64,000 nucleotides of DNA from SpSt-398 sp041752235 (GCA_041752235.1 JBGSHM010000009.1:124001-188000); one strand, 5' to 3'; shown: positions 45,629 to 54,393, counted from the first letter of the stretch. The notes: generated by a model not told the origin, from the sequence alone. Translations and numbers: made by a program.

Positions 45629-45871
45629 ATGAAAAGAGTAAACAGGGAACTGCTTGTCCTCTTGCGTACTGAGTTCATGAGCAAGGAGGAACTGGAACTG
45701 GAGGTAGCCGGTATCAATCGGTTATTGAATTATTCCTTTCACGATGATCGTTTCTGCAAGGCCCATGAGTTAGTGGCCAATACCCGCATTACCCAACGCA
45801 AAAGCAAGATCTTACGCGCCCGCCGTCAGGCTGAATTAAAGCCGTTTTATTTTCTCCTTAACCTGAACTGA
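45629..45871 (+). CDS. Hypothetical protein, 80 residues
   Basis: A small, highly charged, mostly helical protein (MKRVNRELLVLLRTEFMSKE...) with a basic middle (TRITQRKSKILRARRQAELK). No signal or membrane segment is visible and I do not recognise a family. Its closeness to the small lipoprotein upstream supports a real gene; codon use looks normal. Confidence 0.5.
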   Translation: MKRVNRELLVLLRTEFMSKEELELEVAGINRLLNYSFHDDRFCKAHELVANTRITQRKSKILRARRQAELKPFYFLLNLN

Positions 45872-45881
45872 ATTATTTGTC

Positions 45882-45965
45882 AGTATTTATTATTTATTAT
45901 TGATTGTTAATTATTGTATTTGATTTGCAAATAGACTAATAATTAATAATTCATAATCAATAATC
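45882..45965. repeat. TTATTGA-type AT-rich inverted array between convergent genes
   Basis: The left arm has TATTTAT/TATTGAT-type units, the right arm (45935-45965) AATAATT/CATAATC/AATAATC units. It fills the gap between the 80-residue gene and the aminotransferase stop and may act as a bidirectional terminator. Confidence 0.72.
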
Positions 45966-45978
45966 GCTTCGTAGAAGT

Positions 45979-47235
45979 CTACCTCAGTTCCCTCAGTGCC
46001 TGCTCTAATTTTCCCGCCATTTCATCAATTTCTTCTTTTTTACAGGTACCCACGCTTAGTCGGTACCAGGAAGATGTATTGCTGGCGCCAAAAGCATAGA
46101 AGGGTACTACAGCCAATCTCGCCTGGTTGAGGAGATAGGCGGTTACATCGGCCTGGGTAGCGAGCAGACTTCCATCGCGGGTGGTTTTACCTGCCGCATC
46201 GATCTGGATCGTGAGGTAGATCCCTGCTTCGGGGGCAATGGCATCTATGGGGAGCCCTGCTTTTTTCATCGCGATAAAATGAGCGTGTATGCGATGCAGT
46301 CTTTCCAGTAATTCAGAACGAAAATGTTGTAGAAACTGGTCAATAGCCCCAGTGTTGGGCAGGAATTTTGCGACGGCCTTTTGTTCGGCCATCGGCGCCC
46401 AGGCGCCTACATGGGTAAGGATCGCGCGCATTTTTGCCATGACCTTTTCTGGTCCCATGGCCCAGCCTACACGCACACCAGTGGAGGCAAACACCTTACT
46501 GATCGCATCAATAAAAATCGTGTATTCGCGCATGGCTGGACGCAGAGATACCGGATCATAGTGACGAATATCTCCATAGGTAAGATGCCAGTACATCTGA
46601 TCATACATCAGATAGAGCTTTTTTTCATCAGCGCCTCTCTTCGCATTTTCCTCCAGTACCATATCGCATATCTCTTCCAGTTCCTTTTTACGAAAGGTGG
46701 TACCGGTCGGGTTTTGGGGTGAGCAAAGGGCGATAAGGGTGGCTCCATCCAGGTGAGGGCGAATGGCAGAGGCCGTTGGCATGAAATTCGTTTCAGCCGA
46801 GGTTTCGATCACCGTATGGTTGCCCTGTACAAAATGAGTATAGTGGTTGTTGTTCCAGGAAGGTACCGGATAGATCACTTTTTCTCCGGCATCACAAACC
46901 GAGCGGTATACGGCATAGATCAATGGGCGACCACCACCGGAGACCAATATTTCCTTGGGGGAATATTCCAGTTTTTGCCTTTCGCGACTAAAGGCTGCTA
47001 TTGCTTCCCGCAGGTCGAGGTTTCCATCGGCAGCGGGGTAGTTGGTGAAATGTTTTCGATAGGATTCAATGATCGCCTCTTCTAATTCCGTTGGAATGGG
47101 GAAAATGGAGGGATCAAAATCACCCACCGTGAAATTATAGATCTTTTCTCCTTGTCTGATCTTCTCGCGGATCTCTCCTCCCAGTTTCACGATCTCGGAC
47201 CCGATCAGTGTTTCGGCTAATTGAGATAGTTTCAT
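45979..47235 (-). CDS. Pyridoxal-phosphate aminotransferase, class I/II
   Basis: A 418-residue fold-type-I aminotransferase. It has GGGRPLIYAVYRSVCDAGEKVIYP (cofactor phosphate region ~102-125), LCSPQNPTG (~170), YDQMYWHL and the Schiff-base lysine in IDAISKVFASTGVRVGW (~246). The C-terminal YRLSVG binds the substrate carboxylate. It resembles aspartate/aromatic aminotransferases; substrate unknown. The predicted promoter lies only 4 bases upstream of the start codon. Confidence 0.88.
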   Translation of the reverse strand: MKLSQLAETLIGSEIVKLGGEIREKIRQGEKIYNFTVGDFDPSIFPIPTELEEAIIESYRKHFTNYPAADGNLDLREAIAAFSRERQKLEYSPKEILVSGGGRPLIYAVYRSVCDAGEKVIYPVPSWNNNHYTHFVQGNHTVIETSAETNFMPTASAIRPHLDGATLIALCSPQNPTGTTFRKKELEEICDMVLEENAKRGADEKKLYLMYDQMYWHLTYGDIRHYDPVSLRPAMREYTIFIDAISKVFASTGVRVGWAMGPEKVMAKMRAILTHVGAWAPMAEQKAVAKFLPNTGAIDQFLQHFRSELLERLHRIHAHFIAMKKAGLPIDAIAPEAGIYLTIQIDAAGKTTRDGSLLATQADVTAYLLNQARLAVVPFYAFGASNTSSWYRLSVGTCKKEEIDEMAGKLEQALRELR

Positions 47236-47239
47236 GGAG

Positions 47240-47247
47240 CAAAGATA
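47240..47247 (-). promoter_or_regulatory. Promoter -7 element for the aminotransferase gene
   Basis: On the minus strand TATCTTTG matches TAnnTTTG, with CTCC then the ATG. Transcription would start at or next to the A of the start codon, that is, a leaderless mRNA. Confidence 0.6.
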
Positions 47248-47287
47248 GAGGAGGTTTTGCTGATTTTGAGATTAATAGGGGAGGGAT

Positions 47288-47416
47288 TTACCGCCAGGAC
47301 GCGATGGCACAAAGGAGCGCCAGAAGGGTTTGATGAAAAAAAAGACCAGAAGCGATTAACTTCTGGTCTAAATGAAATCCTTGCGTTCCTCAGCGCCTTA
47401 GCGCCCTGGCGGTAAA
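47288..47416. repeat. CGC-type element carrying an internal terminator
   Basis: Left end TTACCGCCAGGACGCGATGG, right end CTTAGCGCCCTGGCGGTAAA. Unlike other copies, the 60-base centre holds a separate perfect hairpin with an oligo-A flank (the terminator entry at 47336). Confidence 0.8.
47336..47368 (-). terminator. Rho-independent terminator of the beta-propeller gene
   Basis: Read on the minus strand: GACCAGAAG stem, 7-base loop, CTTCTGGTC, then eight T residues. It lies 55 bases after the stop of the 1083-residue gene, inside the CGC element. Confidence 0.88.
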
Positions 47417-47422
47417 CCAAAT

Positions 47423-50400
47423 CTAAAACTCCTTATACTCCTTCACCAATTCAACCTTGGTTTCTTCCACCAGTTTTTTGTAATCCTTCCATTTACCACT
47501 AAACAAAGTGTTGGCATCCCCTACGATCGTATTGACCGCATTTTCAGCCGCTACAGTCAATGCTTCTTCAGTGCTTCCGGGTGCTACGGGTTTTGAGAAA
47601 ATATACTGGCGTGCGTTCCGCAACATCATCAGGACCGTCACATCCGTAGAGCGGGTCAATCCCTGGCGTGAATCTGTTTTACCAGAAATACGCTCCCGCA
47701 ACGCTGTGATTTCTTTTTGAATGGCACTGGTTGTTTTGCGCAATGTATCTGCCTCCTTGCCCCGTACGTCTTTCAATTGGGCATTCATTTTATTACAGGC
47801 TTCATCGGCTTCTGTCAGGCGGTCCATTACATCATTGAGTTTATCGGATGATTTCTGGATGCGGGTCGTCATCTGTTTTTGCGCCGCAATGACAGATGGG
47901 TCTCTATTGGCACGTGGATCTGCCTTTACCTCTACCCAGGTGCTGTCTGATGTACGGGCATAATTCAATACGACTTTATACATACCGGGGTCAACCGACA
48001 TGCCACCGGGTTCGGGGGATCCAGGAGCAGGTTTGGGACCTCCGGGTTGACGGAACCCTTTTTCTTCCATACCCCAATACATCCGGTTAAAGCCCGAATC
48101 GGCCATCCAGCGCAGGTTGCGTACCAATTCATTTTTTGCATTATATATGCGCACCATCACGGTATCGCCGCGGTTGCCACCACGTCCACCACCTCCACCA
48201 AATTGACCACGTCCACCACCTCCACCGCCACCGCCACCCTGGCGCATCACAGGCGCAGCGGGGGCTGCTTCAGTTGCGGGTGCGGCTGCAGGGGCCGTCC
48301 GGGTTGGTTTATTGAGATAAAATGAAATGGCGGCTCCACGGGCTTTATTTTCTGCATCCCAGATGCCATCCACGCTCCACTCATATCCGGCAGACGGTTT
48401 GTAGAAAGCCTGCCAGCCCGCAGGGGCGGCAAATGCTGTAATGGGGGCCGTGGGTTTATTGCCATTGTTGGCAGCCAATTTGCGGAGCGGACGAATATCA
48501 TCCAGTACCCAAAGAGAACGCCCAAACGTAGCGATCACGAGGTCGGCTTCTTCTTCTTGTATGGCCAGGTCATAGGTAGAAACAGAGGGATATCCGTTTT
48601 TCCATTGTTCGAAACTGGCGCCATTGTCAAAACTGATCCAGAGCCCATGTTCGGTGCCGACAAAGATCAGGTTCTTCTCCGTGGGGTCTGGTAATACACA
48701 AAGTGCATAGCCTTTTACTTTTTTCTCATCTACCAGTCTGGTCCAGGTCTTACCATAATCGGTTGTGCGGAAGATATAGGGTTTGAAATCACCCCGGCGG
48801 TAATCATTGGCTACAACAAATACTTCGCCGCCATTGGTACGTGAGGCTTTTACCTGTGGGATCCAGGCGCCTACAGGCATTCCCGGTATCTTGCCACGGA
48901 AATTGGTCCAGGTCTTACCACCATCACGGGTCAGTTGCACATTTCCATCATCTGTTCCCACCCAGATCACGCCTTTTTCGGCGGGAAAGGGTTCAATGGC
49001 CAGAATGGTGTTATAATTTTCGGCACCGGTGATGTCGAGTGTCAAACCACCGTTTTCGTTTTGTTTTTGTTGTTCTTTGTTATCGGTGGTCAGATCGGGG
49101 GAGATCATTTCCCAGGCCGCGCCTTTGTTGGTGCTTTTGTGTACGAACTGGCTGCCAAAGTAGATGGTCTTTTTGTCAAACGGGTCCTGGGCAATGGCAG
49201 AGTTCCAGTTAAAACGGAACTTGATCGATGTATCGGCGGTAACCGGACGGATATACCAGCTTTCACCGGTTTTCCAGTTGCGGCGACCCACATTTCCCTG
49301 CTGGCTCATACTGTACACCCAGCTTGGGTCTTCTGCATCGGGCATTACATCAAATCCATCACCACCGCCTACATTCTCCCAATCATAGTTGCGAATACCA
49401 CCTGAGGTCCAGCTATAGCCAGGTCCGTGCCAGCTACCATTATCCTGCATACCACCCATGACCCGATAGGGGGTCTGGTTATCTACATTGACATGATAGA
49501 ATTGGCCAACGGGAATTTTTTCATCAAAGATCCAGGTCTTGCCCCTGTCGCGGGAGATACCTATACCTCCGTCATTTCCCTCCACAATAAAATTGGGGTC
49601 ATTGGGATTGATCCACCAGGCATGGTGATCGGGGTGGATGCCACTATACGGGATGAGGGTAGAAAAAGATTTTCCTCCATCCTCACTCAGGGTAACGGTA
49701 GAGTGAATATCATAAATGCGGTTTTCATTCTTTGGGTCCACATAGATCTCCTGATAATAGAAGGGGCGGTCGGTGACTTCGGAGGCATTACTGTTTACGA
49801 GCTGCCAGGTAAACCCACCGTCATCACTTTTATAAAAACCATTTTTCGATGCTTCGATTTTGGCGTACACGCGATCGGGCATACTGCGCGCGAAGGCGAT
49901 TCCGATACGTCCCAGGTCACCGGTGGGCAAACCTTCCTTACTGGAGAGTTTTTTCCAATTACGCCCACCATCTACTGTGATGTATAAGGCACTACCGGGG
50001 CCACCACTTTTCGAGCTGTAAGGCGTCCGGTAAAACTGCCACATATTGGCAATGAGTTTATTGGGATTCGAGGGGTCGATCACGAGATCGGCACAACCGG
50101 TACTGTCATTTACTTTCAGGATCTGGCTCCAGGTATCTCCACCATCGGTGGTTTTCCATACCCCTTTTTCCGGGTGGGGAGCATAGGGGTTACCGATGGC
50201 CCCGGCATACACGACATTCGGATTATTGGGGTCGATCACGATTCGGTGGATACAGATGGTTTTTTCCAGCCCCATCATTTTCCAAGTTTTCCCGGCATCC
50301 AGTGAGCGGTAAATACCACCACCCAGGTTCAACGAGTTGCGGGGGTTTCCTTCACCTGTTCCCACCCAAACCACATTGGGATTGGATTGTTGGATGGCGA

Positions 50401-50674
50401 CGGCGCCAATATTCAGCATAGGTTGATCATCAAAAACGGGGGTCCAACTGGCGCCGGCATTGGTGGTCTTCCACACTCCACCGGAGGCGGCTCCCAGGTA
50501 AATCGTTTCCGGATCGTTGGCTATGGCATCAATGGCGGTGATACGACCGCTCATTCCGGCAGGCCCGATATTCCGGGGTTTCCAGCCTTTAAAATCTGCC
50601 AGACTTATTTTTTGTGCCTGGGTAGTAGAAATAACAAAAAGGGAGATGGTCAGGGTCGATAGGATCTTTCTCAT
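47423..50674 (-). CDS. Sortilin/VPS10-like beta-propeller protein, exported
   Basis: A 1083-residue exported protein with signal MRKILSTLTISLFVISTTQAQ. It contains repeated BNR/VPS10-type blades with GGVWKTTNAGASW, GGIYRSLDAGKTW, GVWKTTDGGDTW and GIGISRDRGKTW (residues ~30-740), a sialidase-like propeller without obvious sialidase catalytic residues. Then comes a beta domain with a Gly-rich stretch of about 30 residues (near 812-840) and a helical C-terminal region (~930-1080). It is likely a binding or scaffolding protein; such proteins are often annotated glycosyl hydrolases, without proof. Confidence 0.82.
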   Translation of the reverse strand: MRKILSTLTISLFVISTTQAQKISLADFKGWKPRNIGPAGMSGRITAIDAIANDPETIYLGAASGGVWKTTNAGASWTPVFDDQPMLNIGAVAIQQSNPNVVWVGTGEGNPRNSLNLGGGIYRSLDAGKTWKMMGLEKTICIHRIVIDPNNPNVVYAGAIGNPYAPHPEKGVWKTTDGGDTWSQILKVNDSTGCADLVIDPSNPNKLIANMWQFYRTPYSSKSGGPGSALYITVDGGRNWKKLSSKEGLPTGDLGRIGIAFARSMPDRVYAKIEASKNGFYKSDDGGFTWQLVNSNASEVTDRPFYYQEIYVDPKNENRIYDIHSTVTLSEDGGKSFSTLIPYSGIHPDHHAWWINPNDPNFIVEGNDGGIGISRDRGKTWIFDEKIPVGQFYHVNVDNQTPYRVMGGMQDNGSWHGPGYSWTSGGIRNYDWENVGGGDGFDVMPDAEDPSWVYSMSQQGNVGRRNWKTGESWYIRPVTADTSIKFRFNWNSAIAQDPFDKKTIYFGSQFVHKSTNKGAAWEMISPDLTTDNKEQQKQNENGGLTLDITGAENYNTILAIEPFPAEKGVIWVGTDDGNVQLTRDGGKTWTNFRGKIPGMPVGAWIPQVKASRTNGGEVFVVANDYRRGDFKPYIFRTTDYGKTWTRLVDEKKVKGYALCVLPDPTEKNLIFVGTEHGLWISFDNGASFEQWKNGYPSVSTYDLAIQEEEADLVIATFGRSLWVLDDIRPLRKLAANNGNKPTAPITAFAAPAGWQAFYKPSAGYEWSVDGIWDAENKARGAAISFYLNKPTRTAPAAAPATEAAPAAPVMRQGGGGGGGGGRGQFGGGGGRGGNRGDTVMVRIYNAKNELVRNLRWMADSGFNRMYWGMEEKGFRQPGGPKPAPGSPEPGGMSVDPGMYKVVLNYARTSDSTWVEVKADPRANRDPSVIAAQKQMTTRIQKSSDKLNDVMDRLTEADEACNKMNAQLKDVRGKEADTLRKTTSAIQKEITALRERISGKTDSRQGLTRSTDVTVLMMLRNARQYIFSKPVAPGSTEEALTVAAENAVNTIVGDANTLFSGKWKDYKKLVEETKVELVKEYKEF

Positions 50675-50740
50675 TGCTTGGTAGTTTTGGGTCTTAAACT
50701 TACTTAAAATAGGGGATTGGCGAAAAAGAGTTTTTGGATT

Positions 50741-50996
50741 TTACCGCCAGGACATAAAGACGCAAGGGACGCAAAGATGATATTGCTGTGCGAGACCTCT
50801 GGTCTCGCACCTATAGAATGTCGCCTCTGGCGACTCGAATAACAACCTTTTCTTTTTATTAATAAACTATAACCGCCGCCAGAGGCGGCTTTCTGGAAGT
50901 GCGAGACCAGAGGTCTCGCACAGCAAGCGTCATAAAGACGCGAGGGACGCAAAGATGATCCTTGCGTCCCTCGTGTCTTTGCGACTTGGCGGTAAA
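50741..50996. repeat. Composite CGC-type element, interrupted
   Basis: The 330-base gap between the propeller gene and msrB. An intact hairpin (arms 50934-50952 and 50962-50980, one mismatch in 19 bp) ends in GGCGGTAAA. Its left part is split by a 149-bp insertion at 50782-50930. Left-arm sequence 50753-50781 is repeated at 50931-50959 with one difference. Confidence 0.85.
50782..50930. mobile_element. REP-like MITE of four hairpins
   Basis: The 28-bp terminal inverted repeats (50783-50810 and 50899-50926) match exactly, and each is itself a hairpin (GTGCGAGACC TCT GGTCTCGCAC). Two inner hairpins lie at 50820-50834 (GTCGCC TCT GGCGAC) and 50875-50889 (GCCGCC AGA GGCGGC). All four have CC-TCT-GG or CC-AGA-GG cores. 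No coding capacity; it would need a transposase supplied elsewhere. Confidence 0.8.
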
Positions 50997-51004
50997 CAAA
51001 CTAA

Positions 51005-51577
51005 TTACTGCCCTTTTTTATCCGTGTAGTTTTTCTCCGCCTCTTTTGCTTTTTCAAAATCGAGTACTACACCGTTGATGCAATACCGCAATCCGGTAGG
51101 AGGAGGGCCATCTTCAAATACATGTCCCAGGTGCGATTTGCAACGACCGCATTGTACCTCGGTGCGTGTCATACCATGGGAGTGATCGGGGGTATAAATA
51201 ATGCTGCCTTTGCTGATGGGTTCGTAGAAGCTGGGCCATCCGCAACCGCTTTCAAATTTGGTATCGCTTTTAAAAAGGGCATTCCCACAAACAGCGCAGT
51301 AGTAGGTACCTACATCACTGAACTTTTCAAATTTGCTCGTCCAGGGTCTTTCGGTACCCTTTTGCCGGGCTACATAATAAACGTCCTTTGGGAGCATTTT
51401 CTGCCATTCTTCATCGCTGATGGTCACTTTGCTGGTATCGGTGCGGGAATAGGCCGGGTTTTTCTTATCGGTGCTGTCCATGGTAGGGGTTTTCGCGGTG
51501 GATGATTGAGAATAACTGCATTGCTGAAATAGGGGGGTCAGCAAAACAAGTAAAAAGTATGTCCGTATCTGCTTCAT
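51005..51577 (-). CDS. msrB: Peptide-methionine (R)-S-oxide reductase MsrB, exported
   Basis: A 190-residue enzyme that reduces methionine-R-sulfoxide in proteins. It has an N-terminal export signal (LLVLLTPLFQQC) and a linker before the MsrB fold (~55-180). The zinc cysteines are in CAVCG and CGRC; GCGWPSF and the catalytic RYCING (Cys ~166) are conserved. Export suggests repair of periplasmic or surface proteins. Divergent from adenylate kinase. Confidence 0.93.
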   Translation of the reverse strand: MKQIRTYFLLVLLTPLFQQCSYSQSSTAKTPTMDSTDKKNPAYSRTDTSKVTISDEEWQKMLPKDVYYVARQKGTERPWTSKFEKFSDVGTYYCAVCGNALFKSDTKFESGCGWPSFYEPISKGSIIYTPDHSHGMTRTEVQCGRCKSHLGHVFEDGPPPTGLRYCINGVVLDFEKAKEAEKNYTDKKGQ

Positions 51578-51588
51578 GTAATGTTTAA

Positions 51589-51596
51589 CAAATGTA
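51589..51596 (-). promoter_or_regulatory. Promoter -7 element for msrB
   Basis: TACATTTG on the minus strand matches TAnnTTTG, 11 bases before the msrB start codon. It faces away from the adk promoter at 51636. Confidence 0.6.
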
Positions 51597-51635
51597 CGTA
51601 AATAGGGTTCGATTGGTTTTCTCCTCCTCGACCGT

Positions 51636-51643
51636 TATATTTG
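51636..51643 (+). promoter_or_regulatory. Promoter -7 element for adk
   Basis: TATATTTG matches TAnnTTTG, with a TTGG about 20 bases upstream as a possible -33 element. It sits inside the upstream in-frame extension of adk, which shows that the true start is the downstream ATG at 51670. Confidence 0.7.
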
Positions 51644-51669
51644 TCGTTCACGCAACCAGGCAACCGCAT

Positions 51670-52263
51670 ATGTTTAATTTGGTTTTATTTGGCCCTCCGG
51701 GCAGTGGCAAAGGCACTCAATCTGAAAGACTTGTAGAAAAGTATGGATTTGTCCATCTCTCCACTGGCAATCTCCTCCGCGAGGAGATCAGGGAAAAGAC
51801 CCCATTAGGTCTTGAGGCGAAGAAATTCATGGACAATGGTCAACTCGTTCCCGATGAGGTAGTGATCGGTATGGTCGATTCCTTTTTTGATAAACACAAA
51901 GAAGCTCCCGGTTTTTTGTTTGACGGGTTTCCACGTACTGTTGCCCAGGCACAGGCATTGGATAAACTCCTTGATCTGCGCAAGACAAATATCCGGCAGG
52001 TACTGGCCTTGGAAGTAACCGAAGAAGAACTGGTGTCCCGCCTGCTTAATCGCGGAAAGACATCCGGCCGGAGTGATGATAGTGATGAAGCCGTGATCCG
52101 CAAGCGGTTTGCAGTATACAGCAATGAAACTACTCCCGTAGCCGAATATTATAAAAAGCATAGGAAATTCAAACCCATTCAGGGGGAGGGATCGGTAGAT
52201 GAGATTTTTGCAGCCCTGCGCCAGGCCATTGATCATGCTATGGCGGCGTTTGAAGAGGAGTGA
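51670..52263 (+). CDS. adk: Adenylate kinase
   Basis: A 197-residue short-form adenylate kinase, balancing ATP, ADP and AMP. The P-loop GPPGSGKGTQ is at residues 7-16, then HLSTGNLLREEI (AMP site), DGFPRTVAQAQ (~81) and LLNRGKTSGRSDDSDEAVIRKRF (lid region without zinc cysteines). The start at 51670 follows the promoter; the longer form from 51592 is rejected. Confidence 0.96.
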   Translation: MFNLVLFGPPGSGKGTQSERLVEKYGFVHLSTGNLLREEIREKTPLGLEAKKFMDNGQLVPDEVVIGMVDSFFDKHKEAPGFLFDGFPRTVAQAQALDKLLDLRKTNIRQVLALEVTEEELVSRLLNRGKTSGRSDDSDEAVIRKRFAVYSNETTPVAEYYKKHRKFKPIQGEGSVDEIFAALRQAIDHAMAAFEEE

Positions 52264-52265
52264 TA

Positions 52266-52346
52266 TTCACCGCCAGGGCGCTAAGACACAAAGGGTCGCT
52301 AAGAATTTCTTAGCGACCCTTTGTGTCTTAGCGCCTTCGCGGTAAA
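52266..52346. repeat. CGC-type hairpin with perfect 27-bp arms between convergent genes
   Basis: Left end TTCACCGCCAGG, right end CTTCGCGGTAAA. Arms 52277-52303 and 52309-52335 are exact reverse complements around a 5-base loop. It lies between the stops of adk (+) and the small lipoprotein gene (-) and could terminate both. Confidence 0.92.
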
Positions 52347-52350
52347 TAGG

Positions 52351-52830
52351 TTATTCTTTCTTCCCAAAAAGCTTCTCCGCTTTCTCCAAACTTCCCAAAA
52401 TATTCGACTTCACTTTTTCCACCTTCACTTTTTCAAATTCGAGGTAGGCGATTCTTTTTTCTGCTTCTTCCGACAGTGAATCCGGAACAAATTCATCCAT
52501 CCATTGGGTCATGGATTGGTTGGCGGTATTCAACTCGGCGATCAGGCTATCGAGCGTAGCTTTGTAACCGGCTGCTGCGGCCTTTGCTTTTGCGGGTAAT
52601 TTATCCAGTGAATCGAGTTGTTGCTGAGCCAGTGCGATATAGCCTTTTACTTTACCGATCTTTGGCATCACCACATTGTGGCCATCCATTACATCTTTAT
52701 ACAGAGAGTCTTCTTTTGTTTTTGGTTCCATGCTTGTATTGTGCCCTTCGTGTGCGGAATGATCTGTTCCATTGTTACAGGCAATAAAAAGCCAGGAAGC
52801 CATGAGGGTGTATGCAATCTTTTTAAACAT
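52351..52830 (-). CDS. Small helical lipoprotein with His-rich N-terminus
   Basis: A 159-residue lipoprotein (lipobox FIAC). Directly after the lipid Cys comes a His-rich stretch (DHSAHEGHNTSM) that could bind metal. The rest is predicted long helices and coiled-coil (~60-150, LAQQQLDSLDKLPAKAKAAAAG...). I do not recognise the family. It is the last gene of a seven-gene minus-strand operon, 19 bases after the outer-membrane protein gene. Confidence 0.75.
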   Translation of the reverse strand: MFKKIAYTLMASWLFIACNNGTDHSAHEGHNTSMEPKTKEDSLYKDVMDGHNVVMPKIGKVKGYIALAQQQLDSLDKLPAKAKAAAAGYKATLDSLIAELNTANQSMTQWMDEFVPDSLSEEAEKRIAYLEFEKVKVEKVKSNILGSLEKAEKLFGKKE

Positions 52831-52849
52831 CGTGTTTGTTTTTAATTAT

Positions 52850-53770
52850 TTAAAATACCCAGGCCAAATTTACCGTAACCTGGGACTTCATTTTTACCAA
52901 ACCTTTGGACAGATCTTGCTGCAGCGGATGAAACCAGGAAGCACCTGCGGTCCATTTTCCGGCATAGATCTCTGTGCCCGCCACCAGATTAGTGATGCTT
53001 CCACCACTGTAGGTTTGTTTTTCCTGATGGTGATGGTCTTTTGCCGAACGGTCATACAGGATACCTGCATTGGGGAGAACGGACCATTTCATGGCGCGAC
53101 CTATATTTTTCCAGTAAAAAAATCTGGCTCCGGTCGTGATCCGGTTGCCATAGCGGAACTCATCGGTGTTGGCGGTGTTGATGCGATATCCTGCATCGAC
53201 ATTTAACCCAAAGTGATTGTACCGAAGGGTATAGATCGTATTCAGCAGCATATCGATACTGCCGGTGCCGGCATTCATGCTGGCGTTGAGATTATCACTG
53301 TTGTCGGAGTCATATTTTCCGGTAGGAAGTTTAACTCCTCCGCCTGCCTGCCAGGTCTGCTGCAGTTTATCCATTTTCCCAGCATTTTTGGTCATCAGGA
53401 TGCGGTTGGCCAGGAGGCTGATATCACCCAGCCCTTGCACCTTTTGTGCTGGAAGTCCTTCTTCCTTTTGGGTAAAGGAGTTGAAAGGCAGGAGGGCAAA
53501 CAATTGGGTTTTTTTACCGATCTGGTAACGTCCCCATACTTCGGTGGTATTGAAATATTCCACCGATTTTTTGCCAAGAATATGTAGTTGCTCCGATATC
53601 AGGTGTTGGGAATTGAATACCCGATAGGAGTTTCTTACGCCGATGAAGTGCTTTTTGAACTGAGGCAGTATGCCCAGATGATATCCATTCCCTGAGCAGC
53701 CACATATCTCACAGGCGCTGGCCTCATTTAATGTAGAAATAAGGACAGCGAGTACAAACCATTTTTTCAT
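52850..53770 (-). CDS. Outer-membrane beta-barrel protein with CxxCGCS motif
   Basis: A 306-residue exported protein. After the signal the mature N-terminus is CEICGCSGNGYHLGILPQF, with three cysteines that may bind a metal. The rest alternates like a 12- to 14-stranded outer-membrane barrel (YSGGSITNLVAGTEIYAG, QVTVNLAWVF end). It resembles the transporter/MetA-pathway superfamily of small barrels. It starts 2 bases after the DUF2911 gene. Context suggests metal (copper) passage or sensing, which is an inference. Confidence 0.72.
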   Translation of the reverse strand: MKKWFVLAVLISTLNEASACEICGCSGNGYHLGILPQFKKHFIGVRNSYRVFNSQHLISEQLHILGKKSVEYFNTTEVWGRYQIGKKTQLFALLPFNSFTQKEEGLPAQKVQGLGDISLLANRILMTKNAGKMDKLQQTWQAGGGVKLPTGKYDSDNSDNLNASMNAGTGSIDMLLNTIYTLRYNHFGLNVDAGYRINTANTDEFRYGNRITTGARFFYWKNIGRAMKWSVLPNAGILYDRSAKDHHHQEKQTYSGGSITNLVAGTEIYAGKWTAGASWFHPLQQDLSKGLVKMKSQVTVNLAWVF

Positions 53771-53772
53771 AG

Positions 53773-54393
53773 CTATCCCTTCTTTTTTATCGGTACATGG
53801 ATCGCTATTTTTTCCCAGGCCATGATCAGTTCTCCGGTATCCGGACCATCTGCCTCTAATGAATACGTGAGACGGGGAACCTGTTCGGTCAGGGTGGTTG
53901 GTTTAACCTTGATCCGGAGCAGGTCCTCCTTCTCACTGTATTCATCGGCGAGGTGTTGTTCGTAATTTTTATTCAGTATCACGGTCCATTCTTCCTTACC
54001 CGGGATGGTGTAGAAAGCATAGGTACCTGCAGGAACGGGAGAGCCACCCCAAAGGACATCCTTGCTAAAGCTGATTTGGGTAGCAGTATGTGCTCCTGTT
54101 GCCCAAACCTGGTCAAAGGGTACCAATCCACCCCAGATTATCCTCCCTCGCACACCCGGTGAACCATATTCCACATGTACATGCGAACCGGCAATATTCT
54201 TCATTACTACCCGGTGAGGGCTTCCCTTCAGGGTGTCTTCGGTAATCAATCCGGCATTTACACTATCCGCATAGCCGTCCAGGTTTTGGCTGGCCATGTT
54301 ATGGTTGGAATGGTCTTCTTTCGCGGCGGGCTTGTCTGCCTGGTTACAGGCAACTGCCATACCGAGAAAGAGAATGAACGTGATTTTTTTCAT
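53773..54393 (-). CDS. DUF2911 lipoprotein
   Basis: A 206-residue lipoprotein (signal MKKITFILFLGMAVAC). A short His-rich segment (KEDHSNHNMAS) precedes the DUF2911 domain (~55-200), recognised by VEYGSPGVRGRIIWGGLVPFDQVWATGAHTATQ and VPAGTYAFYTIPG. The function of DUF2911 is unknown. It is tightly packed (13 bases and 2 bases) between its neighbours in the MbnPH-type operon. Confidence 0.85.
   Translation of the reverse strand: MKKITFILFLGMAVACNQADKPAAKEDHSNHNMASQNLDGYADSVNAGLITEDTLKGSPHRVVMKNIAGSHVHVEYGSPGVRGRIIWGGLVPFDQVWATGAHTATQISFSKDVLWGGSPVPAGTYAFYTIPGKEEWTVILNKNYEQHLADEYSEKEDLLRIKVKPTTLTEQVPRLTYSLEADGPDTGELIMAWEKIAIHVPIKKKG

Noticed and set aside
50704..50952. Minus-strand open frame across the MITE and CGC element
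   Set aside because: It is composed of inverted repeats and lacks any protein-like composition.
51592..51669. N-terminal extension of adenylate kinase
   Set aside because: The promoter lies inside it and the P-loop position fits the family only with the start at 51670.
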